From NCBI RefSeq assembly GCF_020622065.1, contig NZ_JAHRYQ010000001.1, forward strand, positions 124,001 to 188,000: a stretch of 64,000 bases of DNA. Reading direction: 5' to 3'. Of the stretch, positions 17,414 through 25,586 are shown in pieces. The notes under the pieces are model-generated. The model did not search any database. It was not told where the DNA came from and worked only from the letters and a program-made list of their open reading frames with translations. Position 1 is the stretch's first letter. Each line of letters starts with the position of its first letter. The DNA comes from Geothrix sp. GTDB lineage: Bacteria > Acidobacteriota > Holophagae > Holophagales > Holophagaceae. The translations under genes were made by a program, and so were the position numbers.

Positions 17414-18031
17414 TCAGTGCTGGTGGTGGGATTCAGCCCTGGGCGTCTCGGCAGTCACGGCATGGACACCGCCGGCCGCCGCGCGGTAGGCGCCCTCCAC
17501 ATAGTGGAGGAAGTCCACATAGGCGGCCACGGCCCGGCGGCCCGCCGCCAGGTCCACGGATTGCGTGCCCTGGGCCGCGCGGGCCTGCTTGAAGCGGGCC
17601 TCGAGCCCGGGCTTGAGGACGCCGTGCATGAGGTCGAACACGGGCTTGAGGTCGCCGGAGGCCAGGGCCTTGTCGGCGGCGGGGATGGCAGGGCCGAGGT
17701 CCAGGCCCGCGGGCTTGAGGCCCGTGTAGGGGGCGCCTTCGCCCGCGCGGTGCACCCGGACGAGGGTCTCGAAGAAGTAAGCGTCCGCCAGGTCCTTGGC
17801 CTCGGTCCCGAGGGCGCGGACCGCGAGGGTGCGTGCGAAGGCGGCGCGGATCTGGGGCTCGTCATCCGGTTTCACCCAGACCAGGACCGGGCCCGCATCG
17901 CCCTTGGCGAGGGCTTTCCGGGCGGCCACGACCACGGGGCCGTCGAGGGCGTCGCAATGGGCCTGGAGCGGCCAGGCGGAGAGGGCGAGCAGGGCGGTGA
18001 CCCATAGTGTGGGGAGAGCGGACAGTCGCAT
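17414..18031 (-). CDS. Secreted DUF6448-like protein
   Basis: 205 aa. A signal peptide (MRLSALPTLWVTALLALSAWPLQA) leads straight to AHCDALDGPVV, the usual start of DUF6448 proteins. Other family-like stretches are LADAYFFETLVRVHRAGEGAPYTGLKPAG and YVDFLHYVEGAYRAA. The tail ends in ESHHQH, a possible metal-binding end. Function is unknown; helices with conserved His and Glu suggest a periplasmic metal or redox role, which is an inference. AAAGGA precedes the start, and the gene follows the frameshifted TetR gene. Confidence 0.85.
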   Translation of the reverse strand: MRLSALPTLWVTALLALSAWPLQAHCDALDGPVVVAARKALAKGDAGPVLVWVKPDDEPQIRAAFARTLAVRALGTEAKDLADAYFFETLVRVHRAGEGAPYTGLKPAGLDLGPAIPAADKALASGDLKPVFDLMHGVLKPGLEARFKQARAAQGTQSVDLAAGRRAVAAYVDFLHYVEGAYRAAAGGVHAVTAETPRAESHHQH

Positions 18032-18062
18032 GGCGTTCCTTTCAGGTGGAGGACCGCGGGGG

Positions 18063-18655
18063 TCAAGGGACGGGTGGGGGATCCAGGAGGACGAGGAGGG
18101 TGTCGCAGGCTTCGTCCGCTTCGGCGCTGCGGGCTCCCCCCGTGGCCTGGGAGAAGACCAGGTTCATGAGGACGCGAAGACCACGGGGAGCAGGGCCTTG
18201 GGGGTGAGATCCGACCGGATGGCCCCCTGGGCCTGGGCGGCCTCCAGGGCCGCGAGGAGGAAGGTCCGGGTCCGGGTGACGAGGCCCCGGAGGCGCCGGG
18301 CGGCCGGATCCGGCAGCGCCATGGCGAACTGTTCTGAGAGCATGAGGCGTCCGATGCCCTGGCGGCCTCCGATCACCTGCGCCCGGGCCCGGAGCAGGGC
18401 CAGCAGTCGCTGGAGGGGCGGGTCCGTGTCGGGGGGGAAAGTCTCGAGGATCAGTTCCTCCACCCGGAGGGCCACGGCCTCCAGGATCTCGTTGCGATCC
18501 GCGAAGTGGCGGAAGGGGGCGCCGCTGCTCACGCCCAGTTCCTGGGCCAGGGCATTCGTGGTCAGGGCGGCGATGCCCCGCTCGCCGATGATGCGAAGGG
18601 CGGCATCCGCGATTTCGGTGCGCTTGGGGGTGAGTTCCAGGGGCGATCGGGCCAT
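18063..18655 (-). pseudogene. TetR-family regulator interrupted by a single-base frameshift
   Basis: The open frame (18164-18655, 163 aa) has a good TetR DNA-binding domain (AALRIIGERGIAALTTNALAQELGVSSGAPFRHFADRNEILEAV) but ends abruptly as LLPVVFASS. Adding one base near 18171-18175 (TTCGCGTCC to TTCGGCGTCC) continues smoothly as FGVLMNLVFSQATGG and stops at 18063, giving about 197 aa, the normal TetR length. A GG-to-G loss, real or a sequencing error, is the simplest reading. If real, the ligand domain loses its last helix. An AT-rich palindrome just upstream may be its own operator. Confidence 0.8.
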
Positions 18656-18670
18656 GGTTCGAATGTAAGT

Positions 18671-18682
18671 AAGTAATTACTT
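18671..18682. promoter_or_regulatory. Candidate TetR operator
   Basis: A perfect 12-bp palindrome (AAGTAATTACTT) sits 16 nt upstream of the TetR start, preceded by a repeated TAAG. Autoregulatory TetR proteins typically bind such AT-rich palindromes in their own promoters. Confidence 0.45.
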
Positions 18683-18696
18683 TTGGTCAAGCCCAT

Positions 18697-18726
18697 AAAA
18701 ACGGGCACCGTGAGGTGCCCGTTTTT
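18697..18726 (-). terminator. Intrinsic terminator after rplY
   Basis: A 13-bp perfect stem (18697-18709 with 18714-18726) with a 4-nt loop has A/T runs on both sides, so it could act in both directions. On the minus strand it lies 14 nt past the rplY stop. Confidence 0.9.
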
Positions 18727-18739
18727 GGGGAGTCCGGAA

Positions 18740-19384
18740 CTACTTCTTCTCTTCCTTCTTGCCCTTCTTGGCCACTTCGGGCTCGGCGGCGGCGGCGGGG
18801 GCGGCGGCGACTTCCTCCTCGGGGGCCTTGCCGCGGACGGAGCAGACCGTCTGGTGGGCATCGCCGATGAGGACGATGTTCGGCACGAGGGTGATCTGCT
18901 CGAAGCGGATGCTATCACCGATGTTGAGGTTGCTCACATCCACATCGATGTGGCCGGGGATGATGCTGGGGAGGCACTCGATCTCGATCTCGCGGTGGGT
19001 GAAGTCGAGGACGCCGCCCATGCTCTTCACACCGATGGAGGTGCCGGCCAGGCGCACGGGCACCTTCACGCGCACCTTGTGGGTCATGTCCACGCGCATG
19101 AAGTCGACATGGCGGAGGCGGCTGGTGATGGGGTCGCGCTGCAGATCCTTGATGATCACATGGCGCTTGATGTCGGTGCCTTCGCGCTGGAGGAACATGA
19201 CCGAGTTCATGCCGGCGTCGCTGGCCAGCACGCGGGCCACGGCCTTGGGGCTGATGGCGATGGCGATGGGGGGCTCATTCAGACCGTAGACCACGGCCGG
19301 GATCATGCCGCTCTTCTTCAGGTCGCGGATGGCGGCCTTGCCGAAGGTTTCGCGCTTGGGGACGATCAGGACTTCCTGGGACAT
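18740..19384 (-). CDS. rplY: 50S ribosomal protein L25/general stress protein Ctc
   Basis: 214 aa, the long two-domain form (TL5/Ctc). The N-terminal 5S-rRNA-binding domain has FGKAAIRDLKKSGMIPAVVYG and DLQRDPITSRLRHVDFMRV. The C-terminal domain has VPVRLAGTSIGVKSMGGVLD and IEIECLPSIIPGHIDVDVS. The tail is Ala/Glu/Lys-rich. In many genomes rplY and pth are adjacent; here they are separated by two accessory genes. Confidence 0.97.
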   Translation of the reverse strand: MSQEVLIVPKRETFGKAAIRDLKKSGMIPAVVYGLNEPPIAIAISPKAVARVLASDAGMNSVMFLQREGTDIKRHVIIKDLQRDPITSRLRHVDFMRVDMTHKVRVKVPVRLAGTSIGVKSMGGVLDFTHREIEIECLPSIIPGHIDVDVSNLNIGDSIRFEQITLVPNIVLIGDAHQTVCSVRGKAPEEEVAAAPAAAAEPEVAKKGKKEEKK

Positions 19385-19603
19385 GGGTTCCTCCTACCTG
19401 GCAGCCCCGGCATGGGCCTGGCTGCCCTCTCGTTGGTGATGGGTCCGGGCGGACCGTACGGATCCTCCCAGTGGAGGGCCGAACCATCGATTCTGCCCGA
19501 AAAAGCCCCGAAAACAAAGGAAGTTGTTCGGGCGGGACGATCCATCGCCTGTACCATCAGGCCGTTACACCCAGGCTGTACCCTCCTGGATCAGAGGTCC
19601 CCT

Positions 19604-21736
19604 GTGTTCCACCCCATCCCCCGCCCCGAGGAACTGCTCAACCGCGAGCTCAGTTGGCTGGATTTCAACGCCCGGGTCATGGAGGAGGCGGAGGATCCCA
19701 CGGTGCCGCTGTTGGAACGGGTGAAGTTCCTCAGCATCGTCTCCAGCAACTGGGATGAGTTCTTCATGGTGCGGGTGGCGGGCATCTGGCGGCAGATCGA
19801 CGCCGGCATCACCCAGCCCGGGCCCGATGGCCTGACCCCCCGGCAGCTGCTGGAGCGGGTGTCATCGCGGATCCACGCCTACTCCGCCCGCCAGCACGAG
19901 CTCTTCCACGCCATCCTGGAGCCGCAGCTGGAGGCGGCGGGCATCGCCATCCTGGATCCGAGAAAGCTGGACGAGGCGCAGAGCGCCTTCACCCTCGACT
20001 ACTTCGAGCGGAGCCTCCTGCCGCTCATCACGCCCCTGGCGGTGGACACCGGCCACCCGTTCCCCCGTCTGGGGAACCGCGCTCTGGTGCTGGTGGTTGA
20101 ACTGGAGCCGGACGAGGACCTGCTGGATGGGGATCTGCCGGCCTCGGAGCTCTCCTTCATCCATGTGCCCACGGGCCTGGCCTCCCGGTTCCTGCGGGTG
20201 CCGTCGGCGCCGGGCACCCACGCCTTCGTCATGCTCGAGGATGTGGTGCGGCACCACCTGTCGCGGCTCTTCCTGGGCTACACGGTGAAGTGCTGCCACG
20301 CCATCCGCGTCACCCGGGATTCCGACCTGCCGGTGGAGGAGGATCCCTCCGAGGACCTGCTCAAGACCGTGGAGGAGAGCCTCCGCGACCGCCGCCGCGG
20401 CGCCGTCGTCCGCCTCCAGTACGAGCACGGCCTGTCGTCCAAGGTGCTGGACCTCATCATCGAGGAGATGGAGCTGAGCCCCGAGGACCTCTACCCCTGC
20501 TCGGGCCTCACAGCCTTCTCGGACCTGATGCAGCTCTACGGCCAGCTGGACCTGCCGAGCCTCAAGGACACCCCGCTGCCACCCCTTCCGGTACCCCAGC
20601 TCGACCAGATGGGCAGCGTCTTCGACGCCATCTCCCGCAACGACATCCTGCTGCACCATCCCTACCAGAGCTTCGACGACAGCGTAGTTCGCTTCGTGCG
20701 CGAAGCGGCGGAGGATCCCAAGGTCCTGGCCATCAAGATGACCCTCTACCGCGTGACGGCCAACAGCCCCGTGGCGGCGGCCCTGGAGCGAGCCGCCGAG
20801 CGCGGCAAGCAGGTGGCGGCCATCGTGGAGCTGCGGGCGCGCTTCGATGAGGCGGCCAACATCGCCTGGGCACGCCGCCTCGAGAAGACCGGCGTGCATG
20901 TGGTCTACGGCCTGCCCAATCACAAGATCCACTGCAAGGCCTGTCTCGTGGTGCGCCAGGAGGCCGGGGGCATCAAGCGGTACTGCCACCTGGGCACGGG
21001 CAACTACAACGAGCGCACCAGCCGCCTGTACTCGGATCTGGGCCTGCTCACGGCCCGGCCCGAGTTCGGCGAGGACCTGTCGAACCTCTTCAACATGCTC
21101 ACGGGCTACACCCGGCCGCCCCGCTTCCATCGGATCCTGCTGGCGCCCCAGCACCTGAAGAAGGCCCTCAAGGCCCGCATCCAGCGGGAGATCGGCCACG
21201 CGCAGGATGGGCGGCCGGCCCGCATGGTGCTGAAGATGAATGCCCTGGTGGACCCCCAGATCATCCAGATGCTCTACGAGGCCAGCCGCGAGGGCGTGAA
21301 GGTGGATCTCATCGTGCGGGGCACCTGCTGTCTGCGGCCAGGCGTGCCCGGACTGTCGGAGAACATCCGCACCCTGTCGATCCTGGACCGCTTTCTGGAG
21401 CACACCCGGATCTACCATTTCGCCAATGATGGCCAGCCGGAGACCCTCCTCTCCAGCGCCGACCTCATGCCCCGCAACCTGGACCGCCGCGTGGAGCTGG
21501 CCTTCCCCCTGGTGGATCCGATCCTGGCGGCCCAGGTCATGGAGATGGTCGAGATGCAGCTGCACGACACCCTGAAGGGCCGCGTCCTGGGCCCCGAAGG
21601 GGATGTCCTCCGGCGGGGATTCGATGACCAGGATCCGCCCCTCCGAAGCCAGCTCCGCATCTATGAGCACACCCTGCTCGCCAGCGGCGTGGGCGCCCTC
21701 ACCCAGAAGCTGGGGCCGCTGGATCCAGACATCTGA
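19604..21736 (+). CDS. ppk1: Polyphosphate kinase 1
   Basis: 710 aa from GTG 19604, with GAGG 7 nt upstream; the open frame extends much further upstream but only as antisense to rplY. PPK1 makes polyphosphate from ATP. Features are the N-terminal NRELSWLDFNARVMEEA, the KFLSIVSSNWDEFFMVRVAG segment, the phosphate-binding KMTLYRVTANSPVAAAL and the catalytic His region (VYGLPNHKIHCKACLVVR, then LGTGNYNERTSRLYSD). The second PLD-like half ends IYHFANDGQPETLLSSADLMPRNLDRRVE. A PstS-like gene lies nearby, giving a phosphate theme. Confidence 0.97.
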   Translation: MFHPIPRPEELLNRELSWLDFNARVMEEAEDPTVPLLERVKFLSIVSSNWDEFFMVRVAGIWRQIDAGITQPGPDGLTPRQLLERVSSRIHAYSARQHELFHAILEPQLEAAGIAILDPRKLDEAQSAFTLDYFERSLLPLITPLAVDTGHPFPRLGNRALVLVVELEPDEDLLDGDLPASELSFIHVPTGLASRFLRVPSAPGTHAFVMLEDVVRHHLSRLFLGYTVKCCHAIRVTRDSDLPVEEDPSEDLLKTVEESLRDRRRGAVVRLQYEHGLSSKVLDLIIEEMELSPEDLYPCSGLTAFSDLMQLYGQLDLPSLKDTPLPPLPVPQLDQMGSVFDAISRNDILLHHPYQSFDDSVVRFVREAAEDPKVLAIKMTLYRVTANSPVAAALERAAERGKQVAAIVELRARFDEAANIAWARRLEKTGVHVVYGLPNHKIHCKACLVVRQEAGGIKRYCHLGTGNYNERTSRLYSDLGLLTARPEFGEDLSNLFNMLTGYTRPPRFHRILLAPQHLKKALKARIQREIGHAQDGRPARMVLKMNALVDPQIIQMLYEASREGVKVDLIVRGTCCLRPGVPGLSENIRTLSILDRFLEHTRIYHFANDGQPETLLSSADLMPRNLDRRVELAFPLVDPILAAQVMEMVEMQLHDTLKGRVLGPEGDVLRRGFDDQDPPLRSQLRIYEHTLLASGVGALTQKLGPLDPDI

Positions 21737-21898
21737 TGTTCTCCGGGGGTTCCGCGCTGCGCGCCTCCACCTGACGCCGCGCAGGGCGAGGGGACCTCGC
21801 CCTGGCTTGTGTCCCAATCGGCGCTGGGACGGGCCGATCGGTGCTGTGACGTGTCGGGCATTCATTCCCCGTGGCAGACTAATGGGCTGGAGATCCGC

Positions 21899-22933
21899 AT
21901 GACGAAGATCAGCCGCGCCGCCCTGTTCGAAGCCCTGAACGCCTACACGGTCCCCGGGACCAATGCCACCCTGACCACGCTCAAGGCCGTGAAGGGGATC
22001 GATGTCACCGAGGGCAAGGTGACGGTGCTGCTCCAGCTCATGGAGGCCTACCGGGACCGGGTGGCCGTCATCAAGGAGGCTCTGGAGGGCCTGATCCGCC
22101 AGCAGCCCGGCGTGACGGGCGTGGACATCGAGATCGGCTGGGAGAAGACCGCCCAGGTGGAATTCAAGAACCTCATCCCGGGCATCAAGCGCTGCGTGGT
22201 GGTGGGCTCGGGCAAGGGCGGCGTCGGCAAGAGCACCGTCACGGTGAACCTCGCCATCGCCCTGTCCCAGCTGGGCCTCAAGGTGGGCCTGCTGGATTCC
22301 GACATCTACGGCCCTTCCATTCCCATGATGCTGGGCCTGAAGGACTCGCCGCTGGGCACGCCGGACGGCCAGATCCTGCCCATCGAGAAGTTCGGCATCA
22401 AGATCATGTCCATGGGTCTGCTCATCGAGGAGGACCGGCCGGTCATCTGGCGCGGCGCCATGCTCAACAAGGCCCTCCAGCAGTTCCTGAAGGATGTGGC
22501 CTGGGGCGACCTCGATGTCCTGCTCATCGACCTGCCGCCCGGCACGGGCGATGTCCAGCTCACGCTCATCCAGAACGCCCAGGTCGACGGCGCCGTCATC
22601 GTCAGCACCCCGCAGGATGTGGCCTTCCTCGACGCCAAGAAGGCCATCGGCATGTTCGGCACCGTGAAGGTGCCCGTGCTCGGGATCATCGAGAACATGA
22701 GCAGCTTCATCTGCCCGGGCTGCGGTCAGGAGACCCAGATCTTCGGCCATGGTGGCGTGAAGGCCGCGGCGGTCCGCATGGAGCTGCCCTTCCTGGGCGA
22801 GGTGCCCATCGACCTCGCCATCCGCGAGGGTGGGGACAGCGGCAAGCCCTTCGTGGCGGAGCACCCGCAGAGCCCCCAGACCAAGGTGTTCCAGGACATG
22901 GCGGACACCCTCAAGGGCGTGCTGAAGCTCTAG
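21899..22933 (+). CDS. mrp: Mrp/ApbC-family iron-sulfur cluster carrier ATPase
   Basis: 344 aa from ATG 21899 (GGAG upstream). An N-terminal MIP18/DUF59-like domain (about 1-95) precedes the P-loop ATPase: VVVGSGKGGVGKSTVTVNLA (deviant Walker A), LLDSDIYGPSIPMMLGL, LLIDLPPGTGDVQLTL and STPQDVAFLDAKKAIGMF. The cluster-ligand pair CPGC (MSSFICPGCGQ) is present. Mrp proteins load Fe-S clusters onto client proteins. It is the gene downstream of ppk1 and may have its own start region in the 160-nt gap. Confidence 0.96.
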   Translation: MTKISRAALFEALNAYTVPGTNATLTTLKAVKGIDVTEGKVTVLLQLMEAYRDRVAVIKEALEGLIRQQPGVTGVDIEIGWEKTAQVEFKNLIPGIKRCVVVGSGKGGVGKSTVTVNLAIALSQLGLKVGLLDSDIYGPSIPMMLGLKDSPLGTPDGQILPIEKFGIKIMSMGLLIEEDRPVIWRGAMLNKALQQFLKDVAWGDLDVLLIDLPPGTGDVQLTLIQNAQVDGAVIVSTPQDVAFLDAKKAIGMFGTVKVPVLGIIENMSSFICPGCGQETQIFGHGGVKAAAVRMELPFLGEVPIDLAIREGGDSGKPFVAEHPQSPQTKVFQDMADTLKGVLKL

Positions 22934-22963
22934 GAATCGGTCCAAGAATCCCTGGACAGGCTC

Positions 22964-23977
22964 CTAGTTGAGCTTGCCGACGCTCAGGGCGGCGAAGTCC
23001 CCGGGGATGGCGACGGCGCCGAAACTCGCCACGCCGGCCTGCCCCTCCTTCGAGAGCACGAAGCGGAGGAATTCTTTCACTGTGGGATCCAGGGCGCGCC
23101 CCGGCGCCTTGTTCACATAGATGTAGAGGAACCGCGTCAGCGGATAGGTGGCTTTCTGGATGTTCTCCAGAGTCGGTTCGATGAACCGGTCGCTGCTGAA
23201 GGAGGCGATGGGAACGCCCTTCACCATGCGGTTGGCGTACTGCAGGGGGCCGTAGCTGATGCCGCCCCCGTCCACCGCCGGTGCCTCCACCACGGCGAAC
23301 TGATCCATGAAGGCCTTCAGGGTGGGCTTGAAGTCGCCCTTCTTCATCACATGCTCCCGGAAGAAGGCCCGCGTGCCGGAGTTCTCGTCGCGGCCGTAGG
23401 TCTGGATCTCCCGCTGCTTCCAGTCGCCGCCGAGGCCGAGGTCGCCCCACCGCTGGATGTCGCTCTTCGCCCCGCCCTTGCGGGTGGTGGAGAAGATGGC
23501 ATCAACCTCCTGCATGCGGAGCTGCTTGATGGGATTGTTGGCGTTCACATAGACCACCAGGGCATCCACCGCCACGGGGATGCGTGTGGGGGCGTAGCCG
23601 AACTGGGCCTGGAAGGCCGCCAGTTCCTGGTCGGTCATCTCGCGGCTCATCTGGCCCATCAGGGTGCTGCCCTCGATCAGCGCCTTGGGTGCGGTGCCCG
23701 AGCCCTTGCAGACGAAGCGCGTGGAGATCCGCGGATGGAACCGCTTGAAGTCCTCCCCCCAGAGCACCATCAGGGGCTCCATGGAATCCGATCCCACGCT
23801 CTTCAGCTCGCCGGCGACAGGATGTTCGGGCGCATAGGCCTGGAGGGTGGTTTCCCGCGGGACCGTGGGAACCTCGTGGACTGGCTTGGCGGGCGTCTCC
23901 TCGGGAGGCTGGCAGCCCAGGCCCAGCAGAAGCGGGGCGCTGAGCGCACAGGCACGAAAGGTCGTACGAAGGGACAT
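22964..23977 (-). CDS. PstS-like phosphate-binding lipoprotein
   Basis: 337 aa. The signal sequence ends in a lipobox (LLLGLGC). The PBP-like domain has the PstS landmarks KSVGSDSMEPLMVLWGEDF, CKGSGTAPKALIEG (phosphate loop), ALVVYVNANNP and GRDENSGTRAFFREHVM, ending FLRFVLSKEGQ. It would capture phosphate for an ABC importer or act as a sensor. No pstCAB genes are adjacent, so it may be a stand-alone paralogue. It is convergent with mrp. Confidence 0.9.
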   Translation of the reverse strand: MSLRTTFRACALSAPLLLGLGCQPPEETPAKPVHEVPTVPRETTLQAYAPEHPVAGELKSVGSDSMEPLMVLWGEDFKRFHPRISTRFVCKGSGTAPKALIEGSTLMGQMSREMTDQELAAFQAQFGYAPTRIPVAVDALVVYVNANNPIKQLRMQEVDAIFSTTRKGGAKSDIQRWGDLGLGGDWKQREIQTYGRDENSGTRAFFREHVMKKGDFKPTLKAFMDQFAVVEAPAVDGGGISYGPLQYANRMVKGVPIASFSSDRFIEPTLENIQKATYPLTRFLYIYVNKAPGRALDPTVKEFLRFVLSKEGQAGVASFGAVAIPGDFAALSVGKLN

Positions 23978-24093
23978 GGGGGAGCCTCCGGCTTCATTCC
24001 CCCACGGGGCGATGACGAGGCGATGAAGGCCCGGGATCTTCGTCGTAACCCTCCGCGGGGCGCCGCAAGGCAGGACATGGGCTATCCTGGACC

Positions 24094-24537
24094 ATGCCTA
24101 AGCCGCAGATCCCCGAGACCCTCGCTCCGGATCTCCTGGAGCGTCTGCGCGCAAGGTTCCACCCCTGGCCGCTCATCAGCGGGTGGGGCCTCACCATCGA
24201 ATCCATCGACCCCGGCCTGGCCGTCATGGTGCTCGTGCCCACCAAGGCCGTGATCAACGGCGGCCGCGGCAATGTCAACGGGGGCGTGCTGGCCACCATG
24301 GCGGACATGGCGAGCGCCCTGGCCCTCAGCACCGCCTTCGACGGGGCCATGCCCTTCGCCACCTCCGACCTGCACATCCGCTACCTGGAGCCGGCCCGCG
24401 GCGAGGTGCGCGGGGAGGCCCAGGTGATGAGGATCTCCGGTCGCAGCGGCATCCTGGAATGCCGGCTCACCTGCGGCGACCACCTGGTGGCCCTCAGCAC
24501 GGCCAACTTCGCCATCAAGCCTGGGCTCGGAGGCTGA
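24094..24537 (+). CDS. PaaI/YiiD-type hotdog-fold thioesterase
   Basis: 147 aa. The hotdog core shows VINGGRGNVNGGVLATMADMASALAL, with the helix following the conserved Asn-Gly-Gly, then FATSDLHIRYLEPARGEV and STANFAIK. Such enzymes hydrolyse acyl-CoA thioesters. It is the first gene of an operon with the K+ channel gene (1 nt between stop and ATG) and the antiporter, although no functional link is obvious. Confidence 0.88.
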   Translation: MPKPQIPETLAPDLLERLRARFHPWPLISGWGLTIESIDPGLAVMVLVPTKAVINGGRGNVNGGVLATMADMASALALSTAFDGAMPFATSDLHIRYLEPARGEVRGEAQVMRISGRSGILECRLTCGDHLVALSTANFAIKPGLGG

Positions 24538-24538
24538 G

Positions 24539-25582
24539 ATGAGGGCCAGCACACCGTTTCCCATGAGGCCGGACGACCAGCAGAATGGGCCGGTGAAGCG
24601 CCTGCGCTACACCCTGGCACTGCTGGTGGCCGTCATCGCCTGCGGGGGGCTCGGGTACCACTGGCTGTCCCACCTTGATCCCCTCGACAGCCTTTACATG
24701 GCCATCACGACCCTCTTCACGGTGGGCTTCCGGGAACTGGGCGAGGTGAACGCCCGGACGAAAATCTTCACGCTCTTCTACCTCATCGTCGGTCTGGGCG
24801 TCGCCACCTACGCCCTGTCGAACCTGACCGCCCTGCTCCTGGAGGGTGACCTCAAGGGCTACATCATGGAGCGCCGCATGCAGAAACGCCTGGACGACCT
24901 GAAGGACCACATCATCGTCTGCGGCTTCGGGAAGATGGGCTTCCAGGCCGCCTGGGAGCTAAAGAAGGCCGGCATCCCCTTCGTCATCATCGAACAGGAC
25001 GATTCCAAGGGTCGCAGCCCCCGCTTCGCCGGGGAGCTGATCCTCTACGGCAACGCCATGGACGAGCTGATGCTGGAGCGCGCCGGCATCCGCCAGGCAC
25101 GGGGCCTCATCACGGCTCTCACCACCGACGCTGACAATGTCCTGGTGACGCTCACGGTCAAGCAGATCCGCCCCGACCTGCCCGTGGTGGCCCGCAGCGC
25201 CAAGCTCGGTACCGAGCGCCAGCTGAGGGCCGCGGGTGCCGACCACATCGTGAGCCCCTACGAGATCGGCGGACGCCGCATGGCGGGGCTGCTGCTCAAG
25301 CCGGAAATGATGAACTTCTTCGACATCGTGCTCCAGCAGGAGCAGCTGGAGCTGGGCCTGGAGCGCATCGCCATCGCCCCGCAGTCGGCCCTGGTGGGCC
25401 AGACCCTGCGAGAGGCCCGGCTGCGTCACGCCACGGGCTCCCTGCTCGTGGGCCTGGTGCATCCCGGCGCCGGCCTGCGCTTCAACCCCTCCGGCGACGA
25501 GCGGTTCCAGGCCGGGGACGAGCTGCTGGTGATGGGCCCCGCCGAGGCCCTGGAAAACCTCACCCAGCTGGCCAAGGGCTGA
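24539..25582 (+). CDS. Two-TM potassium-channel protein with RCK/TrkA domains
   Basis: 347 aa. Two membrane helices (about 22-40 and 74-97) flank a pore loop (SLYMAITTLFTVGFRELGEV). The filter reads TVGF-RE, unlike the classical TVGYGD. A TrkA-N Rossmann domain follows (IIVCGFGKMGFQAAWELKKAGIPFVIIEQD; IITALTTDADNVLVTLTVKQIRP) and then a TrkA-C domain (about 265-345). It likely conducts or regulates K+ flux gated by nucleotide binding. It is followed 4 nt later by a CPA2 antiporter. Confidence 0.92.
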   Translation: MRASTPFPMRPDDQQNGPVKRLRYTLALLVAVIACGGLGYHWLSHLDPLDSLYMAITTLFTVGFRELGEVNARTKIFTLFYLIVGLGVATYALSNLTALLLEGDLKGYIMERRMQKRLDDLKDHIIVCGFGKMGFQAAWELKKAGIPFVIIEQDDSKGRSPRFAGELILYGNAMDELMLERAGIRQARGLITALTTDADNVLVTLTVKQIRPDLPVVARSAKLGTERQLRAAGADHIVSPYEIGGRRMAGLLLKPEMMNFFDIVLQQEQLELGLERIAIAPQSALVGQTLREARLRHATGSLLVGLVHPGAGLRFNPSGDERFQAGDELLVMGPAEALENLTQLAKG

Positions 25583-25586
25583 AGGG

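Noticed and set aside
19862-22945. A 1027-codon open frame antisense to ppk1 and mrp
   Set aside because: Typical of high-GC DNA: long antisense frames arise because stop codons are rare. Its translation is low complexity (His, Gly, Ala, Gln rich) with no domain, while the sense genes are clear.
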